Origin: Bifidobacterium pullorum subsp. saeculare
GTDB lineage: Bacteria > Actinomycetota > Actinomycetes > Actinomycetales > Bifidobacteriaceae
Reading direction: 5' to 3'
Assembly: GCF_016899725.1 (NCBI RefSeq)
Contig: NZ_JACLYU010000007.1
Location: 23,937-87,936, forward strand
Length of the DNA: 64,000 nucleotides
The position numbers and the translations under genes are program-made. The notes under the pieces were generated by a model. That model worked only from the letters and a program-made list of their open reading frames with translations, had not been told where the DNA came from and ran no database searches. Shown piece by piece: positions 53,227 through 62,597 of this stretch (position 1 is its first letter; each line of letters opens with the position of its first letter).

Positions 53227-55044
53227 ATGCCATCCCAGGACATCACCGCGGCGCAGGCCGGCCATGACCGGCCTGCGCCGCCCAAGCACATCCTGCGCAC
53301 CCTCGCGCACAGTCTGAGGGAATACAAGAAGCAGAGCCTGCTCACCCCCGTCTGCGTGGCGGTGGAGGCCATCCTGGAGATCCTCATCCCCACGGTTATG
53401 GCCGAGCTCATCGACCGGGGCATCACCGGCGGCAGCATGCCCGTCATCCTCAAGTTCGGGCTGCTGCTGCTCCTGTGCTCGCTGGTCTCGCTGCTCTTCG
53501 GCTACCTGGCCGGCAAGTTCGCGGCCATCGCGGCCGCCGGCTTCGCGCGCAACCTGCGCAGCGACCTGTTCGACCAGGTGCAGGGCTTCAGCTTCACCAA
53601 CATCGACCGCTTCTCCACCGGCTCGATCATCACACGCCTGACCACCGACGTGACCAACGTGCAGAACGCGTACATGATGCTCGTGCGCGTGGGCGTGCGC
53701 GCCCCGATCATGATGGTCGTCGCCTGGGCGTGCTCGTTCAACATCAGCCATTCGATCTCGATGGTGTTCCTCATCGCCGTGCCGATCCTCGGCATCGCGC
53801 TGATCGCGCTCGCCGCCGCCGTGCACCCGATCTTCGAACGTGTGTTCCACACCTACGACGACCTCAACAACGTGGTCGACGAGAACATCCAGGGCATGCG
53901 CGTGGTCAAGTCCTTCAACCGCGAGGACCACGAGGAATCCAAGTTCATGCGCATCTCCAAGCGCATCTACAAGGACTTCCTCAAGGCCGAGCGCACGATG
54001 AGCTTCAACATGCCGCTCATGCAGCTGTGCATGTACGTGTCGATGATCCTCATCGCCTGGCTCGGCGCCAGCCAGATCGTCGCCTCCGGCAACAACGCGG
54101 CGCTGGGCCTGACGACCGGAGAGCTCACGGCCATGGTCACGTACGCGATGCAGATCCTCATGAGCATGATGATGATCTCGATGATCTTCGTCATGGTCAT
54201 CATCTCGCGCGCCTCCGCCAGCCGCATCTGCCAGCTGCTGCAGGAGCGGAGCACCGTCATCGACCCGGCGCATCCGGTGGTCGAGGTGGCGGACGGCTCG
54301 ATCGAGTTCGACCATGTGAGCTTCCGCTACTCCGACCATTCCGAGAAGCCTGTGCTCGACGACATCAACCTGACGATCAAGCCGGGCATGACCGTCGGCA
54401 TCGTCGGCGGCACCGGTTCGGCCAAGTCCAGCCTCGTGCAGCTTATCCCGCGCCTGTACGACGTGACCGCGGGCACGCTCAAGGTCGGCGGCGTCGACGT
54501 GCGCGACTACGACCTGGTGACCCTGCGCGACCAGGTGGCCATGGTGCTGCAGAAGAACATCCTCTTCGCCGGCACCATCAAGGAGAACCTGCGCTGGGGC
54601 GACCCGCACGCCACCGACGACCAGCTCGTCCACGCCTGCCAGCTCGCGCAGGCCGACGGCTTCGTGCGCGAATTCCCCGACGGCTACGACACACACATCG
54701 AACAGGGCGGCACCAACGTCTCCGGCGGCCAGCGCCAGCGCCTGTGCATCGCCCGCGCGCTGCTCAAGAAGCCGAAGATCCTGATCCTCGACGACTCCAC
54801 GAGCGCCGTGGACACCAAAACCGACCAGCTGATCCGCAACGCGTTCCGCACCGAAATCCCGGACACGACGAAGATCATCATCGCCCAGCGCATCGCCTCC
54901 GTGCAGGAGTCCGACCTCATCCTCGTCATGGACGGCGGGCGCATCATCGCCTCCGGCACGCACGACGAGCTGCTGGAGACCTGCGACGAATACCGGCAGA
55001 TCCACGAATCGCAGACGCGCAACACCGCGCAGGAGGCGATGTGA
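53227..55044 (+). CDS. ABC exporter subunit A with degenerate ATP site
   Basis: 605 residues: six membrane helices, then an ATPase. Walker A is GGTGSAKSS, with Ala replacing the second conserved Gly; the signature is VSGGQRQRL. After Walker B the catalytic Glu is Asp (LILDDSTSAVD). This is the non-catalytic partner pattern of heterodimeric exporters such as BmrCD or TM287/288. An AAAGGAA site precedes ATG 53227. It follows marR by 41 bp, and the partner starts one base after its stop. Confidence 0.92.
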   Translation: MPSQDITAAQAGHDRPAPPKHILRTLAHSLREYKKQSLLTPVCVAVEAILEILIPTVMAELIDRGITGGSMPVILKFGLLLLLCSLVSLLFGYLAGKFAAIAAAGFARNLRSDLFDQVQGFSFTNIDRFSTGSIITRLTTDVTNVQNAYMMLVRVGVRAPIMMVVAWACSFNISHSISMVFLIAVPILGIALIALAAAVHPIFERVFHTYDDLNNVVDENIQGMRVVKSFNREDHEESKFMRISKRIYKDFLKAERTMSFNMPLMQLCMYVSMILIAWLGASQIVASGNNAALGLTTGELTAMVTYAMQILMSMMMISMIFVMVIISRASASRICQLLQERSTVIDPAHPVVEVADGSIEFDHVSFRYSDHSEKPVLDDINLTIKPGMTVGIVGGTGSAKSSLVQLIPRLYDVTAGTLKVGGVDVRDYDLVTLRDQVAMVLQKNILFAGTIKENLRWGDPHATDDQLVHACQLAQADGFVREFPDGYDTHIEQGGTNVSGGQRQRLCIARALLKKPKILILDDSTSAVDTKTDQLIRNAFRTEIPDTTKIIIAQRIASVQESDLILVMDGGRIIASGTHDELLETCDEYRQIHESQTRNTAQEAM

Positions 55045-55045
55045 G

Positions 55046-57151
55046 ATGACGGGAGAACCCAGCATGACCACCACGAAGAAGCACATGCCCGGCACCGGCA
55101 CGAACGGCGCCTCGGTTGAATCGAAGGCGCTCAAGGACGCGCTCGCCACCGCCACCCCGCACGGGCGCAAGCTCAGCGCCACCGCCCGGCCCGGCACCCT
55201 CAAGCGGTTGCTCGGCTACGTGTTCCGCTACAAGGCGCACATGGCCGTCTCCATCGTGTGCATCCTGCTGTCCGCCGCCGCGCAAGCCGGCTCCGCCGTG
55301 TTCCTGCAGAGCCTGATCGACAGCTACATCCTGCCGCTCGTCGGCGCCGCCGACCCCGACTGGGGCCCGCTCATCCGTGCGCTGACGCTCATGGGCTGTC
55401 TGTACGCGGTGGGCACCGTGAGCACCTGGCTGTACAACTGGCTGCTCGTCGCCGTCTCCCAAGGCACCCTCAAGACGATCCGCGACGAGATGTTCGCCCA
55501 CCAGCAGACGCTGCCGATCCGCTACTTCGACACGCACGAGCACGGCGACACGATGAGCCACTACACCAACGACACCGATACACTGCGCCAGGCGATCAGC
55601 CAGTCCTTCCCGCAGATGTTCGCCTCCGTGGTCTCCGCGCTAGCCGCGCTGATCTCCATGATCTGGCTGTCGGTGCCGGTCACGCTGTTCGTGCTCGTGT
55701 TCACCGCCGTCCTCATCGTGGTGGTGCGCCACCTGGTCACCCGCTCCGGCCACTACTTCCTGCTCCAGCAGCAGTCCATCGGCGAGGTCAACGCCTTCGT
55801 CGAGGAGGCAGTCAACGGCCAGAAGGTCATCAAGGTGTTCAACCACGAGCCCGCCACCGCCGAACAGTTCCGCGCCCGCAACGACGAGCTCTTCGACGCT
55901 ACCGCCAAGGCCAACACCTACGGCAACGTCACGATGCCGGTCGTGGGCAACATGGGCTACTTGCTGTACATCCTGCTGGCGGTGTTCGGCGGCGCCTGGG
56001 CGCTCGCAGGCTGGGGCAACTTCGGCCTGGAGGGCACCGGTTCGCTCACGCTGGGCACGCTCGTCTCCCTGCTGACGCTGTCGCGCTCGTTCACCAACCC
56101 GATCGGCCAGGTCTCCCAGCAGTTCAACATGGTGATGATGGCGCTGGCCGGCGCTTCCCGCATCTTCACGCTGCTCGACGAGCCGTCCGAGGAGGACGGC
56201 GGCACCGTCACGCTCGTCAACGTGGAGCTCGGCGACGACGGACGCACCATGACCGAAACCGACCGCAAGACCGGCCACTGGGCGTGGAAGCGCGAGGCCG
56301 GCGACGACGGCACGCGCTCGCTGGCCGCCGCGAGCGCGCTGTCGCCCAAGGCCGCCGAGGTGGCCGCCAAGGCGCGCGAACAGGCAGTCACCTCGCCGGA
56401 CGGCAGGCTCACGCTGCTGCGCGGCGACGTGCGCTTCACCGATGTGACCTTCGGCTACAACCCGGACAAGCCGGTGCTGCATGACATCACCTGGTTCGCC
56501 AAGCCCGGCCAGAAGATCGCGCTCGTCGGCGCGACCGGCGCGGGCAAGACCACGGTGACCAACCTCATCAACCGCTTCTACGACGTGCAGCAGGGGCAGA
56601 TCCTCTACGACGGCATCTCCGTCAAGGGCATCCGCAAGCCGGACCTGCGCCGCTCGCTGGGCATCGTGCTGCAGGACGTCAACCTGTTCACCGGTACCGT
56701 GATGGACAACATCCGCTACGGACGGCTCGACGCCACCGACGAGGAATGCATCGAGGCGGCCAAGCTCACCAACGCGGACGGCTTCATCCGCATGCTGCCG
56801 CAGGGCTACCAGACCGTGCTCGAGGGCGACGGCTCCGGCCTGTCCCAGGGCCAGCGCCAGCTCATCTCCATCGCCCGCGCCGCCGTGGCCGATCCGCCGT
56901 GCCTCATCCTCGACGAGGCGACCAGCTCCATCGACACGCGCACCGAGTCCGTGGTGCAGGCCGGCATGGACAACCTCATGAAGGGGCGCACGGTGTTCGT
57001 CATCGCGCACCGCCTGTCCACGATCCGCAACTCGGACGTCATCATGGTGCTCGACCACGGCCGCATCATCGAACGTGGCTCGCACGACGAGCTCATCGCG
57101 AAGAAGGGCGAGTACTACCAGCTGTACACCGGAGCGGTGGAACTGGAGTAA
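55046..57151 (+). CDS. ABC exporter subunit B with catalytic ATP site
   Basis: 701 residues. An N-terminal hydrophilic extension of about 50 residues precedes six helices and an ATPase with Walker A GATGAGKTT, signature LSQGQRQ and Walker B LILDEATSSID with catalytic Glu, then IAHRLST. The NBD is preceded by an about 75-residue charged insertion (about 390-460). It pairs with the degenerate-site subunit upstream to form one heterodimeric exporter under MarR control. The substrate is unknown. Confidence 0.92.
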   Translation: MTGEPSMTTTKKHMPGTGTNGASVESKALKDALATATPHGRKLSATARPGTLKRLLGYVFRYKAHMAVSIVCILLSAAAQAGSAVFLQSLIDSYILPLVGAADPDWGPLIRALTLMGCLYAVGTVSTWLYNWLLVAVSQGTLKTIRDEMFAHQQTLPIRYFDTHEHGDTMSHYTNDTDTLRQAISQSFPQMFASVVSALAALISMIWLSVPVTLFVLVFTAVLIVVVRHLVTRSGHYFLLQQQSIGEVNAFVEEAVNGQKVIKVFNHEPATAEQFRARNDELFDATAKANTYGNVTMPVVGNMGYLLYILLAVFGGAWALAGWGNFGLEGTGSLTLGTLVSLLTLSRSFTNPIGQVSQQFNMVMMALAGASRIFTLLDEPSEEDGGTVTLVNVELGDDGRTMTETDRKTGHWAWKREAGDDGTRSLAAASALSPKAAEVAAKAREQAVTSPDGRLTLLRGDVRFTDVTFGYNPDKPVLHDITWFAKPGQKIALVGATGAGKTTVTNLINRFYDVQQGQILYDGISVKGIRKPDLRRSLGIVLQDVNLFTGTVMDNIRYGRLDATDEECIEAAKLTNADGFIRMLPQGYQTVLEGDGSGLSQGQRQLISIARAAVADPPCLILDEATSSIDTRTESVVQAGMDNLMKGRTVFVIAHRLSTIRNSDVIMVLDHGRIIERGSHDELIAKKGEYYQLYTGAVELE

Positions 57152-57172
57152 ACGCCGCGGACACGGCCCGTC

Positions 57173-57230
57173 AGGCCCCGCGTCATGGCTTCCGTACCGT
57201 CAATGGACGGCAAGCCACGACGCGGGGCCT
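57173..57230. terminator. Long hairpin between convergent genes
   Basis: Arms 57173-57191 and 57212-57230 pair over 19 positions with a single mismatch. The hairpin is 21 bp after the ABC stop and 56 bp from the convergent exonuclease stop, so it can serve as a bidirectional terminator. Confidence 0.75.
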
Positions 57231-57285
57231 TACCGTATAAGGGTTCGCCTTCCAGCCGGGTGCCGCACCGCACCGCGGAGAGCCG

Positions 57286-57915
57286 CTAGTCGCACACCAG
57301 ACGCTGGTGCAGCGCCTCGGTGCCGTCGGTGGCGGGGGTGGGGACGAAGCGGAAGCCGTCGGCGAACAGGCCGGAACGGTCGAGCACCCAGCCGCGCATC
57401 CATTCCAGGCACTGGTGCGTCTGGATCGCATCGCTCAGCGCGCGATGCTCCTCCGTGTCCGCGATGCCGAAGCGCTGGATCAGGTCCACCAGGCGATGCC
57501 GCTTCTGCGTGGGGAACAGCGCGCGGCTGATCTGCATCGTGTCGTAATCCACGCAGGCGAACGGCACGCCTGCCACACGGCGCGACGCATGGTCCAGGAA
57601 ACGGATGTCGAACCCCACATTGTGCCCCACCACCGGCAGCGCGCCGGCCGGGGCGGCCAGCCACGCCAGGAACGCGGGCAGCGCCTCGTCCAGCGGCGGC
57701 TGGTCGGCCACCATCGCATCGCTGATGCCCGTCAGCCGGGTCACCTGCGCGGGAATCGGCTTGAGCGGGTTCACCAGCTGCTGGAAGCGGCTGACGATGG
57801 CGCCGTCGCTCACACGCACCGCGCCGATCTCCGTGATCCGGCAGCTGTCCGGGTAGAAGCCGGTTGTCTCCAGATCCAGCGCCACATACTCGCGGGGAAA
57901 ATCGTGATCGGTCAT
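57286..57915 (-). CDS. DEDDh-family 3'-5' exonuclease (DnaQ-like)
   Basis: 209 residues. Catalytic motifs are DLETTG (ExoI), GHNVGFD (ExoII) and H-x4-D in EEHRALSDA (ExoIII). These acidic residues bind two metal ions. It is short and has no polymerase or other domain, so it is a stand-alone RNase T/DnaQ-type nuclease, or a proofreading-like factor. Candidate start ATG 57915 has GGAAGGCAAGG upstream. It is divergent from the SPFH gene across 215 bp with no further gene. Confidence 0.9.
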   Translation of the reverse strand: MTDHDFPREYVALDLETTGFYPDSCRITEIGAVRVSDGAIVSRFQQLVNPLKPIPAQVTRLTGISDAMVADQPPLDEALPAFLAWLAAPAGALPVVGHNVGFDIRFLDHASRRVAGVPFACVDYDTMQISRALFPTQKRHRLVDLIQRFGIADTEEHRALSDAIQTHQCLEWMRGWVLDRSGLFADGFRFVPTPATDGTEALHQRLVCD

Positions 57916-58130
57916 CCTTGCCTTCCATCACAACGCAACCGTTGGCATACCGGGCGGCATACCAGGCGCGCAGAGTGCTCGATTACCAACGATAACCAAA
58001 CGATATAGCCACGCCCTGATAAGCGCGGCGTGCCGGTTGCCGCCATACCTCGGGGCGCGGCTGGCGTTGGTACGATGGGATCGGGCGTGGCGACGGATGC
58101 CATGCCGCTTCATAGGGGAAGGAGACGGAT

Positions 58131-59048
58131 ATGGACGCAATGGACACAATCATCGTGGGCTGGGTCATCGCCCTGCTGATCATCGTGGTGGTCATCGCCC
58201 TGCTGGTGGCGGCCATTTTCGTGGTGCCGCAGCAGCAGGCGTATATCATCGAGCGCTTCGGCAAATTCCACAAGGTGCAGTTCGCCGGCATCCACATGCG
58301 CATCCCGGTGGTGGACCGCATCGCGATGAAGACGAATATGCGCGTCGCCCAGTTGGACGTCAAACTGGAGACCAAGACGCTCGACAACGTGTTCGTCACG
58401 GTGGTGGCGTCCACGCAGTTCCGTGTGAACCCGGAGAACGTGGCCACCGCGTACTACGAGCTGCGCGACCCGGCCGGCCAGCTGCGCAGCTACATGGAGG
58501 ACGCTCTGCGCAGCGCCATTCCGGCGCTCACGCTTGACGACGCCTTCGCGCGCAAGGACGATGTGGCCTTCGACGTGCAGAAGACCGTGGGCAACGAGAT
58601 GAGCCGATTCGGCTTCACCGTGGTCAAGACGCTGATCACCGCCATCGATCCGAGCCCGCAGGTCAAGGCCGCCATGGATTCGATCAACGCCGCCCAACGC
58701 GAGAAGGAGGCCACGCGCCAGCGCGCCGAGGCGCAGCGCATCCAGATCGAGACGCAGGCCGCAGCCGAAGCGGAGAAGACCCGCCTGCAGGGCGAGGGCC
58801 AGGCCAACTACCGCCGCGAGATCGCCAACGGCATCGTCGACCAGATCAAAAGCCTGCAGGCCGTGGGCATGGACATCAACGACGTGAACAACGTGGTCCT
58901 GTTCAACCAGTACCTCGACGTGATGCGGTCGCTGTCCGACTCGGCGAACGCGAAGACGGTGGTGCTGCCCGCCTCCACGCCCGGCGGCTACCAGGACCTG
59001 TACGAGCAGGTCACCAAGGCCATGCTCACCGCCGCGGAGACCAAGTGA
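58131..59048 (+). CDS. SPFH/Band 7 (stomatin-like) membrane protein
   Basis: 305 residues. One N-terminal membrane helix (about 8-31) is followed by the SPFH domain (PQQQAYIIERFGKFHKVQFAGIH, RVAQLDVKLETKTLDNVFVTV). A helical coiled-coil follows (AAQREKEATRQRAEAQRIQIETQAAAEAEKTRLQGEGQA). It resembles the QmcA/stomatin group, which forms membrane assemblies. No NfeD partner lies beside it. An AAGGAG site precedes ATG 58131. Confidence 0.92.
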   Translation: MDAMDTIIVGWVIALLIIVVVIALLVAAIFVVPQQQAYIIERFGKFHKVQFAGIHMRIPVVDRIAMKTNMRVAQLDVKLETKTLDNVFVTVVASTQFRVNPENVATAYYELRDPAGQLRSYMEDALRSAIPALTLDDAFARKDDVAFDVQKTVGNEMSRFGFTVVKTLITAIDPSPQVKAAMDSINAAQREKEATRQRAEAQRIQIETQAAAEAEKTRLQGEGQANYRREIANGIVDQIKSLQAVGMDINDVNNVVLFNQYLDVMRSLSDSANAKTVVLPASTPGGYQDLYEQVTKAMLTAAETK

Positions 59049-59072
59049 CGGCCTGCGCGGCGCCGGCGCGGC

Positions 59073-60989
59073 TCAGAGCGCGGCGAGGACGCGGCCGGCG
59101 ATGGCCCGCGGCGTCAGCCCGTAGCGCTCCTCCAGCTGCGCCAGCGGCACGCGGTCGGTGAACTCCTTGGCCGCGCCCACGTTGAGCACCCGCGGATCGC
59201 GCCCGGGGGCGCCGTCGCGCCGGTTCGCGTAATACGCGGTCACCTTGGCGCCCCAGCCGCCCTCCAATTGGCCGTCCTCCAGCGTGACGACGAGTCGATG
59301 CCTGCCGCGCAGCGCCTCCAGCGCCGCCTCGTCCAGCGCGGAGAAGCAGCGCGGGTCGACGATCGTCGCCCGGACGCCGGCCTCGTCGGCGAGCAGGTCC
59401 GCCGTCCGCTCGGCCAGCGGATGCGTGTTGCCCAGGGCCACGATGGCCACCTGGCCGCCCGCTCGGGTGACCTGCCAGCGCGTCCAGTCCGTGGCCGCCG
59501 CCCCGTCCGGGGTGGCGGGGGAGAGGGCGCCGTCCGCGGTGTCACGGGCGAGGATGGCCTCGCCGGGCACGCGGATGACCACCGGCCCCGGCGTGGCGGA
59601 GCCGCGCCGCGCCGGGTCGGTGGCCCAGGCGAGCATGCCGAGAAAGTCGGTGCCGCTGGTCGGCGCCAGGCACACGAGGTCCGGGATGTTACCGAACATC
59701 GCCAGGTCGTAGGCGCCGGAATGCGTGTTGTCGGAGCCGGACAGACCCCCGAGGAAATCGAGCAGCGTCACCGGCATCCGGTTCAGGGCGAGCTCCTGGA
59801 AGAACTGGTCGTAGGCGCGCTGGAAGAACGAGGCGGTCGTCGCCACCACCGGCGTGCCGCCGGCCTTCGCGATGCCGGCGGCCACCGCCACCGCATGCGA
59901 TTCGGTGATGCCGGTGTCCACATAGTGCGCGCCCGCGCGCTCGCGGAAGGCATGCGTGATGCCGTTCGACCCCGGCGTGGCCGGGGAGACGACCACCAGG
60001 CCCGGCTCGGCGGCGAAGCGGCGTTCCAGGGCGGCCATGGCCAGCTTGCCATAATGCTTGCGCGGGTCGTCCGGGCGTCCCAGCGCGCTGTCCGGCATCT
60101 GCCAGTGCGCGGCCTCGCAGCGACCCGCGTGCAGATGGCTGCCCGAAAGGTCGCATGCGTCGGACACGCCGTGCCATCCGGGGTCGCCGACGGACGCCGG
60201 TGCCGGCGCCGCGCATGCGCAGGCTCCCTCGGCCGGCAAACCCAGGCCCTTGGTCGTATGGATGTGGACGACCACCGGGCGCGTGGCGCCCCGCACCTCG
60301 CGGAACGCGCGCACCAGCGCCAGCACGTCGTTGCCGTCCTCCACATAGCGGTAGTCCAGGCCGAAGGCCTTGAACAGGTTCGGCTCCGCGGTGCCACCCG
60401 AGGCGCGCAGGCGGGCCAGCGGGCCGTACATGCCGCCGAAGTCGCCGGAAATCGACATCTCGTTGTCGTTGAACACGATCACCATGCCCGTGCCCTGCTC
60501 GGCCGCGTTGTTGAGGCCTTCGAACGCGACCCCGGAGCTCAGCGATCCGTCGCCGATGACGTCCACCACGTCGCCGTCGCGGCCCTCCAGGTCGCGCGCC
60601 TTCGCCAGGCCGCAGGCCAAGGAGATCGACGTGCCGGTGTGCCCGAGCACGAACTGGTCGTGCTCGCTTTCCTCGGGGTTGGTGAACCCGGTCACCTCGT
60701 TGGCGTGCGCCGGGTCGAAATACGCCCGCGCACGGCCGGTCAGCATCTTGTGCACATAGCTTTGGTGGGACACGTCGAACACGATGCGGTCGCGCGGCGA
60801 GTCGAACACGCGGTGCAGGGCCACCGTCGCCTCGACCATCCCCAGATTCGAGCCGATGTGGCCGCCGTGCCAATGGCCGTAGTCGAGGAGGGCGGCACGG
60901 ATCTCGGCGCACAGATCGGGCAGCCGCCCCTCCGGCAGCGCCTTCACGTCGTCCGGTCCGCCGATCCGCGCCAGCAATCCCTCGACCAT
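59073..60989 (-). CDS. DXS-like transketolase-family enzyme (divergent)
   Basis: 638 residues with DXS order: TPP-binding region GDGSLSSGVAFEGLNNA, then the pyrimidine domain and C-terminal domain. Motifs deviate from canonical DXS: DVSHQSYVHKMLTGR instead of DVGHQAYPHK, and TGITESHAVAVA instead of VGIAEQHAV, while GGLSGSDNTHSGAYDLA is close to it. A Cys/His/Ala-rich insertion lies at about 253-300. It may make 1-deoxy-D-xylulose 5-phosphate or act on related substrates; a separate subfamily of DXS-like proteins with a SHQ motif exists in Gram-positives. GAGAGAGGA precedes the ATG. It is monocistronic. Confidence 0.8.
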   Translation of the reverse strand: MVEGLLARIGGPDDVKALPEGRLPDLCAEIRAALLDYGHWHGGHIGSNLGMVEATVALHRVFDSPRDRIVFDVSHQSYVHKMLTGRARAYFDPAHANEVTGFTNPEESEHDQFVLGHTGTSISLACGLAKARDLEGRDGDVVDVIGDGSLSSGVAFEGLNNAAEQGTGMVIVFNDNEMSISGDFGGMYGPLARLRASGGTAEPNLFKAFGLDYRYVEDGNDVLALVRAFREVRGATRPVVVHIHTTKGLGLPAEGACACAAPAPASVGDPGWHGVSDACDLSGSHLHAGRCEAAHWQMPDSALGRPDDPRKHYGKLAMAALERRFAAEPGLVVVSPATPGSNGITHAFRERAGAHYVDTGITESHAVAVAAGIAKAGGTPVVATTASFFQRAYDQFFQELALNRMPVTLLDFLGGLSGSDNTHSGAYDLAMFGNIPDLVCLAPTSGTDFLGMLAWATDPARRGSATPGPVVIRVPGEAILARDTADGALSPATPDGAAATDWTRWQVTRAGGQVAIVALGNTHPLAERTADLLADEAGVRATIVDPRCFSALDEAALEALRGRHRLVVTLEDGQLEGGWGAKVTAYYANRRDGAPGRDPRVLNVGAAKEFTDRVPLAQLEERYGLTPRAIAGRVLAAL

Positions 60990-61140
60990 GCCATTCCTCT
61001 CTCGCAGGCGTCCCGGGCGGCGCCGGGGCGCAGCCTTGCCAACCGGAACATCCTATCGATATCCGGCCCGCGTCACGCCGCGGGCGGGGAATGCCCCCAA
61101 TCTCTTCATACTGCGCGTCGCGGGCCGGCGTCGCGGGCGA

Positions 61141-61926
61141 TTACGCCGGGGACACATGGCGTAGGAAACCGGCGATGCGCGGCGATGACGGATGGTCGAT
61201 GATCTCTTCGGGAGTGCCCTGCCCGAGGATGCGCCCGCCGTCCAGGAAGACCACGCGGGTCGCGATGCTGCGTGCGAAGCGCACCTCATGTGTGACGATC
61301 ACCATCGTGACGCCGCTGTCTGCCACTGCCGCGATCGCATCGTGGACATCGCCGACACGTTCGGGGTCCAGCGCCGAGGTGGGCTCGTCGAAGAGGATGA
61401 CGTCGGGTTTGAGCGCCAACGCGCGCGCAATGGACACCCGCTGCTGCTGCCCGCCTGATAATTGCGAAGGATACCGGTCGGCATACGTTTCCATTCTCAC
61501 CGCGGCGAGCGCTTGGCGCGCAGTGCGATCCGCCTGCGTTCGGGATACGCCACGCACCACGGTCAGCCCCTCGGTCACGTTACGCAGCGCCGTACGGTTT
61601 CGGAACAGGTTGTAGCTTTGGAACACCATGGCGGTTTTGCGTCGCAATGCAAGGATACTTCTGCCTGGTACGTGGCCGGCGTAATCGAGCGTAACCCCGT
61701 CGACGCGCACAGTGCCGGAATCGGGCCGTTCCAGTGCGTTTATGCAGCGCAGCAGCGTCGTCTTCCCCGAACCCGATGGCCCGAGGATGGCCAACACCTC
61801 GCCCCTGCCTACCGACAAATCGATGCCATGGAGGACCTCGGTGCCACCGTGGGATGCGTGAATGGCGTGCACCTCCACGATAGCGCGGTGGATAGGGCCT
61901 GCGTTCCGCTGCGGTTGCCCCGTCAT
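61141..61926 (-). CDS. Amino-acid ABC transporter ATP-binding protein
   Basis: 261 residues, GlnQ/HisP/TcyC-like. Walker A is GPSGSGKTT, Q-loop VFQSYNLF, signature LSGGQQQR, Walker B VILFDEPTSALDPE and H-loop VTHE. It is the last gene of a minus-strand operon of two permeases, an ATC-hydrolase-family protein and this ATPase, and overlaps the hydrolase gene by 4 bp. The preference of the ATPase family is polar amino acids or cystine. No substrate-binding protein lies in the window. Confidence 0.92.
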   Translation of the reverse strand: MTGQPQRNAGPIHRAIVEVHAIHASHGGTEVLHGIDLSVGRGEVLAILGPSGSGKTTLLRCINALERPDSGTVRVDGVTLDYAGHVPGRSILALRRKTAMVFQSYNLFRNRTALRNVTEGLTVVRGVSRTQADRTARQALAAVRMETYADRYPSQLSGGQQQRVSIARALALKPDVILFDEPTSALDPERVGDVHDAIAAVADSGVTMVIVTHEVRFARSIATRVVFLDGGRILGQGTPEEIIDHPSSPRIAGFLRHVSPA

Positions 61927-62483
61927 GCGCGCCCACCGCCTTCGCTGTCTTCACTGCCTGCGTTGCCGCCCTGTTGTTCCGCAGGCTGTTGGCGGGTGAA
62001 CCGCAGCACGCACGTGGGGTTCCCGTCCGCGATTGTGCCTTCCAAATCAAAGCGCATGTACGGGAATTCGTCGGCGAACGCATGGTCCCCGGCCATCGCA
62101 ATCGCGCACAGGCGTGAAATCTGCTCCGGCGTTTTGCCTTGCCGCACCCATGCCGTCACATAGGGGCAGTAATGGAAATCGATGCGCAGTTCGTCATCGG
62201 TCCGTGTCACGGTCTCCATTTCGTAGACGCCCCGGTTGTGGTCGGTGCCGAAGGAATCGGCGAATTCAGCGAATGAATCGGGGTCTTTCATAGTCCGGCG
62301 GAATGCCGTCGCATTGTCTGTGCCGTAGTCGGCTACCGCGTCGTAGGCGAACTGGTCGTCGAGACCGTGTTTGGCCGCCTCGTCGACCATGCGGCTGATG
62401 GTCGCCGCGCGCCGTTCGGAAATCTCCCTGGCCGCGTCGATGGTGGCGTCGTGCAGATGCGGCACATTGTGTTCGTATGCCAT
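61923..62483 (-). CDS. L-2-amino-thiazoline-4-carboxylic acid hydrolase-family protein
   Basis: 186 residues. It shows the family features: an N-terminal helical half, GVYEMETVTRTDDELRIDFHYCPYVTAWVRQG with the conserved HYCPYVTAW block, LCAIAMAGDHAFADEFPYMRFDLEGTIADGNPTCVLRF. In other bacteria this family opens the thiazoline ring during conversion of 2-amino-thiazoline-4-carboxylate to cysteine. An AGGGAGGA site precedes ATG 62483. It lies between a permease and the ATPase and overlaps the latter by 4 bp, so the transporter may import a thiazoline or another sulfur amino acid. That substrate is inference. Confidence 0.78.
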   Translation of the reverse strand: MAYEHNVPHLHDATIDAAREISERRAATISRMVDEAAKHGLDDQFAYDAVADYGTDNATAFRRTMKDPDSFAEFADSFGTDHNRGVYEMETVTRTDDELRIDFHYCPYVTAWVRQGKTPEQISRLCAIAMAGDHAFADEFPYMRFDLEGTIADGNPTCVLRFTRQQPAEQQGGNAGSEDSEGGGRA

Positions 62484-62510
62484 GCTTCCTCCCTGAGGGT
62501 GTGGTCGTTG

Positions 62511-62545
62511 GATGAGGATGAATGTGTGGATGGATGCGGATGCTG
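62511..62545. repeat. GGATG-type imperfect simple repeat
   Basis: Repeated GGATG/GAATG units (for example GGATGAGGATGAATG) occupy the spacer between the hydrolase start and the first permease stop. It is non-coding and of no evident function. Confidence 0.5.
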
Positions 62546-62597
62546 GCGGTTGCGGGACGCCGGGGGCGCCTAGGCGTGGCCGTTGCGCCCCGGTCCG

